64,000 nucleotides of DNA from the NCBI RefSeq assembly GCF_026262505.1, contig NC_067205.1, forward strand, positions 8,184,001-8,248,000, in the 5' to 3' direction. The notes beneath the pieces were generated by a model. The model was given only the letters and a program-made list of their open reading frames with translations, had not been told where the DNA came from and did no database searches. This document shows, piece by piece, positions 40,497 through 50,308 of this stretch. The DNA is from Trichomonas vaginalis G3. Its lineage: Eukaryota > Parabasalia > Trichomonadida > Trichomonadidae. Each line of letters starts with the position of its first letter. Position 1 is the stretch's first letter. Both the position numbers and the translations under genes were made by a program.

Positions 40497-42083
40497 ATGC
40501 CCCCAAAAGTTTTTCATGTTCCGGGGGTAAAAATACATACAGGAGATGTTTCTGCGATGTGTTCTGGTGGTAAATCAGGTAAAGTATATGCTTCTGGCGG
40601 AAAAGACCGCATGTTATACTTGTGGTGTGTTTATTATGAAGATCCAGTCTTAAAGTATGGTCCATTTTCTTCAGAAATATCATGCCTTCAATTCAATAAA
40701 AATGAAGACATTATTGCCGTAGGAACTAATGATGGAACTGTAGCTTTACTTGATCTAGATCGAAATGATACAATTTGTGAATGGCACATAGATCAAAAAC
40801 GAATTACATCATTATGTATACATCCAAGACTTCCGAATGGCGTATATGCAGGCGACGAAATTGGAAGAATTTTCTTATTTTCTCATCCAAAAATGGAACC
40901 AGTACAAATAATAACAGCACACAACGGAAGAGTGAATTCTATTGCCATATCTACAGTCCATGGACTCATTTCTTCATGCGGAGACGACAATACAATCAGA
41001 TTATTCGATTTACAAACAAACAAGTCACTTGGTGTGATCAGATCCAACTTGAGTCCGGTTACTTGTGTTGCGTTCCATCCTCGCGAGAAGATATTAGCCT
41101 CTTGTTCAGCAGATCGCTACATAAAACTGTTTGATCTCAACAAAACATTCGAAATGGACGGTTCATTTATAATTGGTCGAAGTATGCCAACATCCATCGA
41201 GTTTTCTACAGACGGAGATTGCGTCGTTGCCTGTTCTCCAAATGGAATTAGTATTATCAAGGTCCACGATACGAAATTTTCAGATCACATGACATTGTCG
41301 TTATCTACTACATATACAATTACTATGTTATCTACTTGTATAGCGATAACTTCATCTTATGGATCGAATGCAAAATATATTTTGTTGAACAACAGCGATT
41401 TCCCACTTCTAAGGCCCAGGCAGGAAACAACTAAGAATACTAATGCTCCTTACCTGGTTCTTTTGCGAGATAACTCAATGCCAGTCCACATTTTCGATCA
41501 ATATGCTTTTCCAGACGGAACAAAGATCCCTGCACGCAAAGTACAGCAGCAGTTCCACGAGAAATTCCTTGCTGAGATACAATTGAACAGAAAACAGCCC
41601 CCGCCGTCGCAATCTGATCCATTAATTTACAAAGAGTTCTCAACCGACCGAAAATCCTACATGAGCACAATCCTGAACAGGCTAAAGAAGATGAATGATA
41701 TAAGAGACATGATAAAAAAGGTTGGAACTGAAGAAACTCTCAAAAATTACTCACAATATACAACAGGCAGTGAAATTGAGTTCATTACTTTGTTGTCTGG
41801 AAGAAAAGAAACAATTCACATTGAAAACGCTGCAAATTTGTTGAAAATTGCGGCTCATGCAATGGAATTGGAAGGCGGAGAGGAAAAAGGAGTCGAGTTT
41901 GTGTACGAGATCATGCAGAACGTGGGACAGATAATGAGAGTGTCGTTAACTGAACCAAATACGATAGAAATTATTAATACTGCTCATAATCTGAAACCGA
42001 AGCTGACAAACATTGCAGCAAGTAATGTTAAGTGGCATGAAACCGCTCAGAAGATTCTCAATGAATTCGGTGACATTATGTGA
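40497..42083 (+). CDS. Katanin p80-like WD40 protein
   Basis: 528 residues. The N-terminal 300 form six to seven WD repeats (VSAMCSGGKSGKVYASGGKDRMLYLW-like units; ISSCGDDNTIRLFD; LASCSADRYIKLFD), starting HTGDVSAM as in katanin p80. After a linker of about 70 residues, the C-terminal 155 residues are helical (STILNRLKKMNDIRDMIKK through TAQKILNEF) and match the position and character of the con80 domain that binds the p60 ATPase. Katanin severs microtubules in cilia and mitotic arrays, which fits a flagellate. The human protein is longer, mostly in the linker. It could also be another con80 family member. Confidence 0.8.
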   Translation: MPPKVFHVPGVKIHTGDVSAMCSGGKSGKVYASGGKDRMLYLWCVYYEDPVLKYGPFSSEISCLQFNKNEDIIAVGTNDGTVALLDLDRNDTICEWHIDQKRITSLCIHPRLPNGVYAGDEIGRIFLFSHPKMEPVQIITAHNGRVNSIAISTVHGLISSCGDDNTIRLFDLQTNKSLGVIRSNLSPVTCVAFHPREKILASCSADRYIKLFDLNKTFEMDGSFIIGRSMPTSIEFSTDGDCVVACSPNGISIIKVHDTKFSDHMTLSLSTTYTITMLSTCIAITSSYGSNAKYILLNNSDFPLLRPRQETTKNTNAPYLVLLRDNSMPVHIFDQYAFPDGTKIPARKVQQQFHEKFLAEIQLNRKQPPPSQSDPLIYKEFSTDRKSYMSTILNRLKKMNDIRDMIKKVGTEETLKNYSQYTTGSEIEFITLLSGRKETIHIENAANLLKIAAHAMELEGGEEKGVEFVYEIMQNVGQIMRVSLTEPNTIEIINTAHNLKPKLTNIAASNVKWHETAQKILNEFGDIM

Positions 42084-42524
42084 AAATTATATTTTTATTT
42101 TGTTTGTTTTTATATAAATTGTTTGTATTTTTCATAATGTACTTAATATAGTTTTGCTTCAGCCTTGCATTATTCTATTTGGACAAATAAATATATATAT
42201 ATAATCTATTTGCCAAATAATATACAGTCCAAATAGTATTTTATAACTACTTGAATCCAAATCTTATCTATGCAGTCCTGGCAAGACAATCCAACAAAAT
42301 TTAATTATGTTCAAAAATATTTCCATGTAACTTATAGAATTATTTCAATTTTTCTGATGTTAACGGAAATATTTTTAAATTGCATTTTTGTGAATCTTAT
42401 TGTCCTTCCTTTTGACATCTAAATATAAGTCATATCCTATAATAAAAGCGAATCAAATATTAAAACCGTGTAATCATGAATATAAATTTTTTAATTGTAA
42501 TAAACTAAATCGGTATAATATAAT
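42084..42524. other. Intergenic
   Basis: AT-rich, between convergent genes. Nothing recognised. Confidence 0.4.
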
Positions 42525-43070
42525 TCATTCTATAAATGATGCCTTGCAAAGAATTTCTTTTTCGTAAGTAGCTGCGCTCGCTGCTGGCTTGCCCATAGCA
42601 ATTGCCATTGCGAATTTATCTTTTGGAACACCAATTATATTTTCAAGATCTGCAAATGCTAATGCGCTGATGCACATTGTTCCATATCCATAATTCAAAG
42701 AAGCTAATAAGATTGATTCAACCATGATTCCTGCATCGAGTTGGTAGAAGTGTGGATCTGCTCTCTCATTTTTAACGAGGATGAAAAGAACAGGAGCATC
42801 GCACGTGATGACATTTTTATATCCTTTATCTTTTCTCAGCAAAAATTGTTGTTGCAATACATCGGGCATTGTCTCTAATCCTACACTTCCGATTTTATCT
42901 AAAATCTCTTGATTTGTAATGACCAAGAGATCAATGCTTTGAAAATTGCACGTTGAAGGAGCTAAAAGAGCCAATTCAGCAATGGTTTCTAGGTGCTCTT
43001 TCGGACATTTCCAACCTTGTTCATAATCTCTGATTGTTTTGCGTTTAGAAATCGCATCAAGCACGTTCAT
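42525..43070 (-). CDS. Nitroreductase family flavoprotein
   Basis: 181 residues, the size of small FMN-dependent nitroreductases. The N-terminus has the FMN-phosphate motif (SKRKTIRDYE), followed by LALLAPSTCNFQS, which corresponds to the conserved APS-x-xNxQ segment. The mid-region LDAGIMVESILLASLNYGYGTMCIS matches the GxxxQNLLLAAxxxGLG-type helix, and the C-terminal AMAIAMGKPA matches the usual IxxGxP strand. It reduces nitro compounds or quinones with NAD(P)H. In Trichomonas such genes are thought to have come from bacteria and some are linked to metronidazole activation. Which paralogue this is cannot be told here. Confidence 0.85.
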   Translation of the reverse strand: MNVLDAISKRKTIRDYEQGWKCPKEHLETIAELALLAPSTCNFQSIDLLVITNQEILDKIGSVGLETMPDVLQQQFLLRKDKGYKNVITCDAPVLFILVKNERADPHFYQLDAGIMVESILLASLNYGYGTMCISALAFADLENIIGVPKDKFAMAIAMGKPAASAATYEKEILCKASFIE

Positions 43071-43687
43071 TTGTGCTCAAATATCTACAAATGAATTTGG
43101 CGTATTCAATTTCAAAAAATTTTGTGACCTATCATTAAACAACTTATAATATTAATAGGAATCGTTAACGCCCTGTCTTCTAAAATAATTATTCTACAGG
43201 TGCAAGTAATCTTAAATATGTGTTATTTCATAGATTATATGATATAAAATATCCAAATCGACCTCCAATCATTAGCAAAATATCAAAAATAAAATGAATT
43301 CAAAAAAAAATCTCAGTAATTTCAAAAATAGCTTATGTAAAACATTGAGTCATATTGTTTATTATATATTACAAAATTATGGCAATCAAAGTCTTTCGAA
43401 TTTGAAAAGTAGTAGGATAGGAAGGGTTGTGTGACTTTTTTTGTAAACGTAAGAATTCATGCAATATCAAGCGATTTTGTATCATTTTTTTTAACATATG
43501 AAGTAAAAAATGTATGATTCTTACGGTTTTTATTCTTACGTTTTTGAATAAATCAAGATTTAAAAAATTTTCAAAATTGTAAGACATTTACACTCAGCCC
43601 ATACATAATGAAATAAACGCATTAAAAAATTAACATTAATTTTAAAATAATTTATTTTTTATCTTTTATAAAAGAAGCTATATATAG
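43071..43687. other. Host to Polinton 2 boundary region
   Basis: AT-rich. The left end of Polinton 2 should lie here, but its partner repeat is outside the window, so it cannot be placed. A degenerate inverted repeat (CGTAAGAAT near 43448 and ATTCTTACG near 43515 and 43532) was noted. Confidence 0.35.
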
Positions 43688-43810
43688 ATGATGTCAGATA
43701 TTCCGCGATTAATTAAACATTGTTTAAATCCTGAATGGAATCAATGGAGTCATAATCAAAGACCTCATAAACGAGTAAAAGAAATTAGAAATAATTATTT
43801 TCATGAATAA
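43688..43810 (+). CDS. Possible micro-ORF (40 aa)
   Basis: ATG at 43688 opens a 40-residue frame (MMSDIPRLIKHCLNPEWNQ, then polar and basic) ending at TAA. It lies near the presumed left end of Polinton 2. Protein-like composition, but too short to be sure; it may be a relic. Confidence 0.25.
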   Translation: MMSDIPRLIKHCLNPEWNQWSHNQRPHKRVKEIRNNYFHE

Positions 43811-43958
43811 AAAATTCACTACCATAATGAAATAAAAAATTTTTAAAAAATAAACTTCTTACGAAAAATTAAACGCAAGACTATCAAAAGATAGAGTTGA
43901 AAGAGTAATGGTAATGATGAAGAAGAATTTGATGAGTTCAACATAGAACTTTAAGAAA

Positions 43959-44327
43959 CTAATGATTATTTGAATTTATGAAATCAATTATTTGATTCAT
44001 TCTTTCTTCAATCTCTTCTATTCTTTTTGTTAAATCATCAATTTTCATTAATGAGGTGATTCTTGATTGAGGAATAGATTTCAAACTAACCACTCCTTTT
44101 ATTTTTGAAATTTTGAATCCATCAACTTTAAACATTTTATTCAATTTACACGTTGTCAATTCTTCAAATAATTTTTTATTATTAGCATAATAGTCATTAA
44201 ATTCTTCAACAGATGAAAAAATTTTTATTTCAGTAATTGGTTTAACAACGTTTATTTTTTGTTGAACATTTTCACTTTCATTTATTTCTTCCTTCTCTGT
44301 TTCATTTATTTTTAAAATCGGTTTCAT
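43959..44327 (-). CDS. Conserved Polinton accessory protein (122 aa)
   Basis: 122 residues. FSSVEEFNDYYANN and KMFKVDGFKISK match the protein at 7677-8084 of Polinton 1. The C-terminus is a short coiled coil (DDLTKRIEEIEERMNQI). The N-terminal 30 residues are acidic and unmatched. The gene sits at the outer left of the element rather than beside integrase. The start follows AATTTTTATTCTTACATAA on the minus strand. Function unknown. Confidence 0.6.
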   Translation of the reverse strand: MKPILKINETEKEEINESENVQQKINVVKPITEIKIFSSVEEFNDYYANNKKLFEELTTCKLNKMFKVDGFKISKIKGVVSLKSIPQSRITSLMKIDDLTKRIEEIEERMNQIIDFINSNNH

Positions 44328-44393
44328 TTATGTAAGAATAAAAATTAGAATATAAGTGATGAAATATATTTTTTAATTAATATTAAATCAACT

Positions 44394-44630
44394 ATGGCGG
44401 CAGGATTCTTTAAAAAATTATGGGATGGAATTAAGAAAGCTGCAGGTTGGGTTCATAAAAATATTATTAAACCCGTTGCAAACTTTTTGGCACCAGTAGC
44501 GAAAACGGCAGGAACTATCATAGGTGGAGTATTAGGTACTAAAGCGGGTAATCCGGCGATGGGAGCACAAGCAGGTAACGCAATTGGTGGAATTGCTGAA
44601 GGAATACTTAATAAAATAGGAGGTAGATAG
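44394..44630 (+). CDS. Small amphipathic protein, glycine-rich (78 aa)
   Basis: 78 residues: MAAGFFKKLWDGIKKAAGW, a predicted amphipathic helix, then KNIIKPVANFLAPVAK and a glycine/alanine-rich hydrophobic stretch (GTIIGGVLGTKAG) that could insert in membranes. Same signature as 260-556 and 44660-44875. A membrane-active or internal virion protein is plausible but unproven. Confidence 0.6.
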   Translation: MAAGFFKKLWDGIKKAAGWVHKNIIKPVANFLAPVAKTAGTIIGGVLGTKAGNPAMGAQAGNAIGGIAEGILNKIGGR

Positions 44631-44659
44631 TGGAAAAATAAATTATTTTAAAATTATTT

Positions 44660-44875
44660 TTATCTTAGTATCGGTTGAAGTCTTTGATAAACTTTTTCTC
44701 CTTTATTTAAAACTTCTCTTATTGGGGCAGCTTTTGGTGTTATTGATTCAGCAACGTCACTAATTGCTTCTTTATTCTTAAATATCCAATTTGCTCCCTT
44801 CTTCAATGTTTCCCAAACTTTATGCGCTCCTCTTTTTACTTTATCCCACAGTTTCTTAAATATACCTGCAGCCAT
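44660..44875 (-). CDS. Small amphipathic protein, basic (71 aa)
   Basis: 71 residues starting MAAGIFKKLWDKVKRGAHK. It diverges from the capsid gene with 69 bp between starts, exactly where the 98-residue protein lies in Polinton 1, so it is probably the positional counterpart. The C-terminal half is polar and lacks the glycine-rich stretch. Confidence 0.6.
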   Translation of the reverse strand: MAAGIFKKLWDKVKRGAHKVWETLKKGANWIFKNKEAISDVAESITPKAAPIREVLNKGEKVYQRLQPILR

Positions 44876-44944
44876 AGTTGATTATTTCATTAAAATTAAA
44901 AATTCATTTTCATCTTTTAATTTTGATTTTTTATTTAATAATAA

Positions 44945-46585
44945 ATGACGACTAACTATTTGGTGCCAAACACTAAACCGATTAATGGAAATGTGTTTCA
45001 TTCATTCGAAAAGATAAATGAAATATTCGCAAAGAATGACGGTAGAAGATATTATAGAGAACTTGAAAGTTCATGCTATGACTCTGATGCTCCATATTTT
45101 GATGATAAACAAACTCATTTAAGAATTACAAATCCGGCTCATGATGTGAACCAATTAGGTGACACATATATTAAACGCAAAGTTAAAGCAACTCTAGTTT
45201 CAAATAAAGCTTTCACATGTGATGCCGCTTTTAAATGCATGCGTTTATTCGTTGGTTACAAATCATCAAATCAAAGCTTTAAACAATTAGAAGTAGAAAC
45301 CGAAAGAGGTGATGCCGGTTATCTTCAAATGGATTGCGCCCGTGAATCTTTCGCATTTGCAACATATAAACCAAAATCAGAAAGGAAAGTTAAAAAGTTT
45401 GTTCATTCGTTATATAATAATGTTCAAAAATATGATAACTCAGTATGTGGTAAATATATTGACCCTTCAGAAGTTTTCGAGAACGCAAATAAAGAAGTTG
45501 ATGTCACTTTTGATATGATTATTCCGGTAAATGATTTGTTAGCATTTCAGGCGTTCGATGATTATCCTAAATCATTTGGTGATATCATTCTTAAATATTA
45601 TGTTTTCAGGGATACTTTAGTATTTTGTCAGGTTGACCCGTTAAGAGTTGCTGATTTACAAAATTACGTTTATGAAAAGATAACTGATGAAAATTATGAA
45701 AAGATTATGAATCATGTTTATAAATATGATCGCAAATTCCAACAAATCGGACTTCCTGCCAAATTAATTACAAGCTTAGCCGCTACATCTGCTGACGCAA
45801 CAGTTGATAACGTTATTATTTCATGCACAAAGATGGAAGTTTTAGAGGATAAATGCATTACACCAGGATACGGTTTAATTGAAGAATCAGTTAAAGCAAT
45901 ACCACGTTTATTCAGTAAGGAAGATCCATTCATGATTCCAGCTCAACATATTGACGTTCGTTCACTAAATGGAGGTTGCATCACTCCTGAAGGTATCAGC
46001 TCAGATTTCTCATACGCTCTTCATAATGTTACAGATGTTGTGTTAACATTTCCGAAGAATGCAATGCAAAGAACGGTTTTAGAAAATCCAATGCTTCGAG
46101 GTCTTCAGGTCACTATAGATTCCAGAAACTTCCCCGATCAAGCGATGACCACAGTGGGTGACATATTCTTTACACGTATGCTTCAAGCTTCTGATTTAGA
46201 TGGAGTGAATGAATGCACGGAAGAATACGAGGACTCATTAACTAGACCACTGAATGATGATGATGGCACGCCATTAGCTAGAACATGGAAAGACCAAACT
46301 TCATTCTTATGCACTATTCCAGTTCAACGTGATGGAGCGGGTATATTCTTTGATGGATTAGAAACTTTCAACTCACAAGTTACAGTACAAGTGAAAGCTT
46401 ATCCAATCATTCAGGGTGTAAATGACACTTACTGTTCAAAGGTGACAAATCCTCCTCAGGTTTGGTTTACTAGGACTACATATTGGACATGGACACCGGA
46501 TGAAGGTTTGAAATATCATCCAACAGGTACACCACCACAGTATAGAAGTTCATATGATGAAATATTGATGAATAGAAATGTTTAA
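44945..46585 (+). CDS. Polinton major capsid protein
   Basis: 546 residues, homologous along its length to the capsid protein of Polinton 1 (619-2283). Shared blocks are listed there; others are FKPTYK-like SFAFATYKPKSER against AYSTLKPHNEK, and NFPDQ against NIPDQ. Expected double jelly-roll fold by family knowledge. It opens a plus-strand run of capsid protein, packaging ATPase and the DGxG-loop protein with gaps of only 24 and 40 bp. In Polinton 1 the latter two are inverted relative to capsid. Confidence 0.82.
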   Translation: MTTNYLVPNTKPINGNVFHSFEKINEIFAKNDGRRYYRELESSCYDSDAPYFDDKQTHLRITNPAHDVNQLGDTYIKRKVKATLVSNKAFTCDAAFKCMRLFVGYKSSNQSFKQLEVETERGDAGYLQMDCARESFAFATYKPKSERKVKKFVHSLYNNVQKYDNSVCGKYIDPSEVFENANKEVDVTFDMIIPVNDLLAFQAFDDYPKSFGDIILKYYVFRDTLVFCQVDPLRVADLQNYVYEKITDENYEKIMNHVYKYDRKFQQIGLPAKLITSLAATSADATVDNVIISCTKMEVLEDKCITPGYGLIEESVKAIPRLFSKEDPFMIPAQHIDVRSLNGGCITPEGISSDFSYALHNVTDVVLTFPKNAMQRTVLENPMLRGLQVTIDSRNFPDQAMTTVGDIFFTRMLQASDLDGVNECTEEYEDSLTRPLNDDDGTPLARTWKDQTSFLCTIPVQRDGAGIFFDGLETFNSQVTVQVKAYPIIQGVNDTYCSKVTNPPQVWFTRTTYWTWTPDEGLKYHPTGTPPQYRSSYDEILMNRNV

Positions 46586-46609
46586 AATTATAAATTTATT
46601 TTTGATTAA

Positions 46610-47437
46610 ATGGATTTAAATTCATCCACCCCTTATGAAGAATTAGCAGGAGTATATAATACATACATAGATGATATGATTAATGAAGCATTGAGTGATA
46701 ATAGAAATGCTCTATCTAAGGAAAAATTAATGAAAATTCCATATTCTGAATGTTACTTAAATTCAATCACTGCAGCAATTGGTAAACAAAATAAAGGTAA
46801 AACATTAACGATATTAAAACAAATTATCATTATTGCTAACACTTCCCCCTATTCACACGTGTTAATTTATATCAACCGTTCAGGTTCACCTTCAGATGAT
46901 ACATTTGAATCTTTAAAGCATTTAATCAAAATTCCAATTATTTATTTATCACAAGAAGAAGCAGAAGATTATTTAAAAAACTTTTTAATGTATAAAGAAT
47001 TATATAATACAATCAAGAAGCAAGGATTAGAGGATAAAATTATTGATAAACAACGAGATGAATTATTTGAAACACTTTCTATTTCAAATTTTGATAGAGA
47101 ATTTTTGCATTCACTCATTTTTCTAGATGATGCAGTGAAATCAAAACTAATAACAAATGAGAAATCATATTTTAATCAGTTATTAACTCAATGTCGACAC
47201 ATTCAGTGTTCATTCTTCATGGCTGTTCAATACTTCAAAGCATTAAGCACAAACATTAAATCAAATCTATCAACCCTTTTCATTTTCAGTGGGTTTAGTC
47301 GTCAACAGTTGAACGTTATGCTTTATCAAGTGAATCTACCAATGAGCATTAATGAACTTTACACACAATATCAGCAATTAGGTGAACATGGAAAAATAAT
47401 AGTTGATTTAAATAAAGGAAGTGTTAAATTTGATTAA
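46610..47437 (+). CDS. FtsK/HerA-type genome packaging ATPase
   Basis: 275 residues. Walker A is GKQNKGKT at residues 58-65; Walker B is SLIFLDDAV near 168-176. The CRHIQCSFFMAVQYFKAL segment and SNLSTLFIFSGFSRQQL match the enzyme at 5175-5987. It should load the genome into capsids. The start ATG follows AAATTTATTTTTGATTAA, 24 bp after the capsid gene. Confidence 0.9.
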   Translation: MDLNSSTPYEELAGVYNTYIDDMINEALSDNRNALSKEKLMKIPYSECYLNSITAAIGKQNKGKTLTILKQIIIIANTSPYSHVLIYINRSGSPSDDTFESLKHLIKIPIIYLSQEEAEDYLKNFLMYKELYNTIKKQGLEDKIIDKQRDELFETLSISNFDREFLHSLIFLDDAVKSKLITNEKSYFNQLLTQCRHIQCSFFMAVQYFKALSTNIKSNLSTLFIFSGFSRQQLNVMLYQVNLPMSINELYTQYQQLGEHGKIIVDLNKGSVKFD

Positions 47438-47477
47438 CTTTTTATAATTAATTTTTATTTTTTATTTATAATTAAAC

Positions 47478-48377
47478 ATGACAGAAATGGTAAATCTTCT
47501 ACAGGTTCCATTAAAACAAGGGACAAACAAAAGGGGTGCATATAATAGAACTATGAAAGTTCCTGATGGAATGAAAGAATTAGTTCATATTGTTGCTGGT
47601 CTTCAAAAAGATGTTAAACAAATGAGAAACGTTTTAACATTACCAGAAGCTCAAGCATATGCCAAACGTCAAGGTCCAAATTGGGAAGCACACGAAGCAG
47701 ACATTACGGGTCCAAATGGAAAACCTGATGGTATAAATGAAGTTTTCGTTACTGATGGTCAAGGTAATATTAAAGTCATAAATGGTTATAAATTAACTAT
47801 AACTGATTATCCTAAACGTAAAGCATATAATGAACGTTATCCTATGCAATTTGATGAAAATGGAAAAGCTGTTAAACAATACATTAGAGAAGGTGAAAAT
47901 GGTCCAATTAATTCATATCGTGGTAATCCATATTCTTATTTCAATGAAGAATTAAATGCTGTTGAAGAGGGACCGGATGGATTACCACGATATTCTAACC
48001 AGTTTGATGGTCAATATGCAAATATTAGACCTGAAATTTCAGCTAAGAAATTCTTTAAAGTTGCTTTATTCGATCCAGTTTTCGCAAATGTTAAAGATGA
48101 ACTTAAACAGCAATTCCAACCAATTATAGTAGCAAGAATTGCATCAGGTGCTTTATCTCAAGCATTCAAAGATTTAATTAAGAAACCATTATATCAGCAA
48201 CGTGGTTTAACTTATGATTTAGTTAAGGAATCAGATAAAAGAAAATTTGAGAAATCAGATGATTATAAGAATGCAATTAATGAATATATTCGGTCTATTA
48301 ATTTCGATGAAACAGCTAAAAATCAACTTCATGAACAAATACAGGGAATAATAGATTCAAAAGTTCCAGCAAAATAA
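47478..48377 (+). CDS. Conserved Polinton structural-cluster protein (299 aa)
   Basis: 299 residues. Around residues 70-115 it has the same domain as 3767-5125: [23 protein letters not shown] and [12 protein letters not shown]. The region after it lacks obvious motifs. The C-terminal 110 residues are helical ([19 protein letters not shown]). It is shorter than its Polinton 1 counterpart by 150 residues, chiefly at the C-terminal low-complexity part and the centre. Located directly after the packaging ATPase. Function unknown, virion assembly likely. Confidence 0.6.
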   Translation: MTEMVNLLQVPLKQGTNKRGAYNRTMKVPDGMKELVHIVAGLQKDVKQMRNVLTLPEAQAYAKRQGPNWEAHEADITGPNGKPDGINEVFVTDGQGNIKVINGYKLTITDYPKRKAYNERYPMQFDENGKAVKQYIREGENGPINSYRGNPYSYFNEELNAVEEGPDGLPRYSNQFDGQYANIRPEISAKKFFKVALFDPVFANVKDELKQQFQPIIVARIASGALSQAFKDLIKKPLYQQRGLTYDLVKESDKRKFEKSDDYKNAINEYIRSINFDETAKNQLHEQIQGIIDSKVPAK

Positions 48378-48736
48378 AAGTTTAAATATATTTTTTTTAT
48401 TCGAATATAAATGAGAAGACGTTTCACTAGTCAAAAGAACACTAACGCAAAAGCAGAGATTACGGTTGGTTATAACGTAAATGATGATAAATCACGAATT
48501 ATTCAAAATGTTAAAGTTAATGTTAGCCCGAATTAACAAGGTCAGCAACTCAACCAAATTTATTAACTCGTGACTTACCGAAAAAGGAGGAGGAGCAAAA
48601 TAAAGAAGATGGAGACCCAATCATTTTATCTGAACCCGGTAAAGAACCTGTTGAAATTCCCACTTATCCAACATACCCCCCACCTCTTTCATCAAACATC
48701 GAGAACCCATATAAAATAGACATTAATTCTGAATTA

Positions 48737-49078
48737 ATGAAAATTTACCGTGATATAATAATTAATAATTATGATTCAATAATAAATTTAATTGACCAAT
48801 CTGGTTTAATTATTTTACCTTATGAATCATTAATTCACATTATCGCCATTCTTTGTGATGTTCAAGATTCAGACGTTAAGATTCAATTTTTCATAGATGA
48901 TGAGGTTTCATGCTGCGGAACAGTTGCAAAAATAAATCCTATAAAGGATATTAGCACAATTAAGATATCAAAGAATGAAACAACAACTGAACTTCATTTA
49001 ACATATAATGATATTTATAATAAAATAGTTGATGAATATAAAATATCACTTGAAAAATTCTTTGTTAAGGCTATTTAA
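48737..49078 (+). CDS. Conserved Polinton protein, C-terminal domain (113 aa)
   Basis: 113 residues matching the C-terminal domain of 8104-8643: a hydrophobic opening (GLIILPYESLIHIIAILCDV), then strand-like DVKIQFFIDDE and LHLTYNDIYNKI. The preceding 320 bases (from an ATG at 48412, including a proline-coding run near 48670) belong to the same gene family region. The gene looks broken in this copy. Its end overlaps the convergent next gene by 4 bp. Function unknown. Confidence 0.5.
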   Translation: MKIYRDIIINNYDSIINLIDQSGLIILPYESLIHIIAILCDVQDSDVKIQFFIDDEVSCCGTVAKINPIKDISTIKISKNETTTELHLTYNDIYNKIVDEYKISLEKFFVKAI

Positions 49079-49554
49079 TATTCAAGCATTAACATTATCG
49101 AATAATAATCCTTTGAATCATAATCAGTAATAATTGACCTTTCACCAGTTTCTATCAATTGTTTTATTTCTTTTTGTTCCCCACTATCCGGATCGGTCAT
49201 TGTAATTGTTTTTGTTATAGTATCAGCTTTATCTTTAACTTCAATCTTTTTTCCATCAGGATATTTAAACCAAAATTCCAAAAATTCGATATTGTCAATC
49301 TGTTCATATTTTAATCTATCAATTACATTTTTAATACCATCTGAAAATCTTATGAAATGGTCATTATATGGGTTTGATTGAACTAAATTTGAATGAAGTG
49401 AAATATAACCTGTTGATGAATATGACATTGACTCATATTTTCTGAAAACACTAAAATTTATAACATGAATGAATTTCTTATTCGTTGAATTTATGAATTC
49501 TTGAGGTAATCTTATTCTAGTTTTATTTATCACTGGAAAATAACGCTTTACCAT
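49075..49554 (-). CDS. Conserved Polinton protein (159 aa)
   Basis: The frame is open to 49587, but I prefer the ATG at 49554 (MVKRYFPVINKTRI), which does not overlap the divergent neighbour. Segments LPQEFINSTNKKFIHVI and the closing YYSIMLMLEY resemble 2316-2660 of Polinton 1. There is an inserted Lys/Asp/Thr-rich loop around residues 105-135. Strand-rich, no catalytic motif. Probably a virion or accessory protein. Confidence 0.55.
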   Translation of the reverse strand: MVKRYFPVINKTRIRLPQEFINSTNKKFIHVINFSVFRKYESMSYSSTGYISLHSNLVQSNPYNDHFIRFSDGIKNVIDRLKYEQIDNIEFLEFWFKYPDGKKIEVKDKADTITKTITMTDPDSGEQKEIKQLIETGERSIITDYDSKDYYSIMLMLEY

Positions 49555-49573
49555 ATTTTTAATCGTAATAAAA

Positions 49574-50284
49574 ATGTCAATTATCAATATTATTTCGAAT
49601 AATAGCTGTGAATTAAATTTAACAGTTAGCGGAATTTATAATGTTACTCTCGTTTCTGTGAGTGGTAAATTTAATCCCATTCTTTTAGACCCTTCAGATT
49701 ATATATCATTTATTAAAGATGACCTTGAAAAAACGTATGATATGTATATAAATAATGTGATAGCGAAATGGGATATTAACATGATTTTAAGTTATTTAAA
49801 TGAATTATTTATCGTATGGTATGAAGAAAATTTTAAATCAAAACCTGATAAACTTTTTGAACTTGATGAAATAAATAACCTTATTAAATTTCCGCTGAAA
49901 ATTAAATTTTGTACTCCTCATCTTCGTTCATTGTTGGGAATATTAAATTTTGAAAAAGATGTTGGGGATGTTTTGTATTCTGACACTGGTTCCAATTTCA
50001 TTTTAATCAAATGTGATAAAGTTAATACCCCAATGAGATTTTCACATCAAACATTAGACCCTAACTCTTACCCATCAATACAAAACATTTTATCCATCAA
50101 CTTAAACACATTTTCTTTATCATATCCGTTTCAATTATCCGGGAATTCATTTATTCTTCATTCAAAAGATTTATCAAATATTAAATTTAGAATAACTGAC
50201 CTATTTGATTGTGATTTAGAATTTATGAATGAAATATTATGGCAATTTCAAATAGAGAAAATAGCTGATGAGATAACAGATTAA
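49574..50284 (+). CDS. Putative virion protein (236 aa)
   Basis: 236 residues rich in Asn, Ser, Ile and Leu, opening with IINIISNNSCELNLTVSG and alternating strand-like patterns; no enzyme motif. It lies in the position where a penton-type minor capsid gene might be expected, but I see no residue-level match to 3075-3674. It begins 19 bp from the preferred start of the divergent gene to its left. Confidence 0.5.
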   Translation: MSIINIISNNSCELNLTVSGIYNVTLVSVSGKFNPILLDPSDYISFIKDDLEKTYDMYINNVIAKWDINMILSYLNELFIVWYEENFKSKPDKLFELDEINNLIKFPLKIKFCTPHLRSLLGILNFEKDVGDVLYSDTGSNFILIKCDKVNTPMRFSHQTLDPNSYPSIQNILSINLNTFSLSYPFQLSGNSFILHSKDLSNIKFRITDLFDCDLEFMNEILWQFQIEKIADEITD

Positions 50285-50308
50285 ATATTTATTTTTAAAT
50301 CGTAATAA

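Noticed and set aside
43440-43545. Terminal repeat of Polinton 2
   Set aside because: A degenerate inverted repeat is present, but without the other end of the element it cannot be tied to the terminus.
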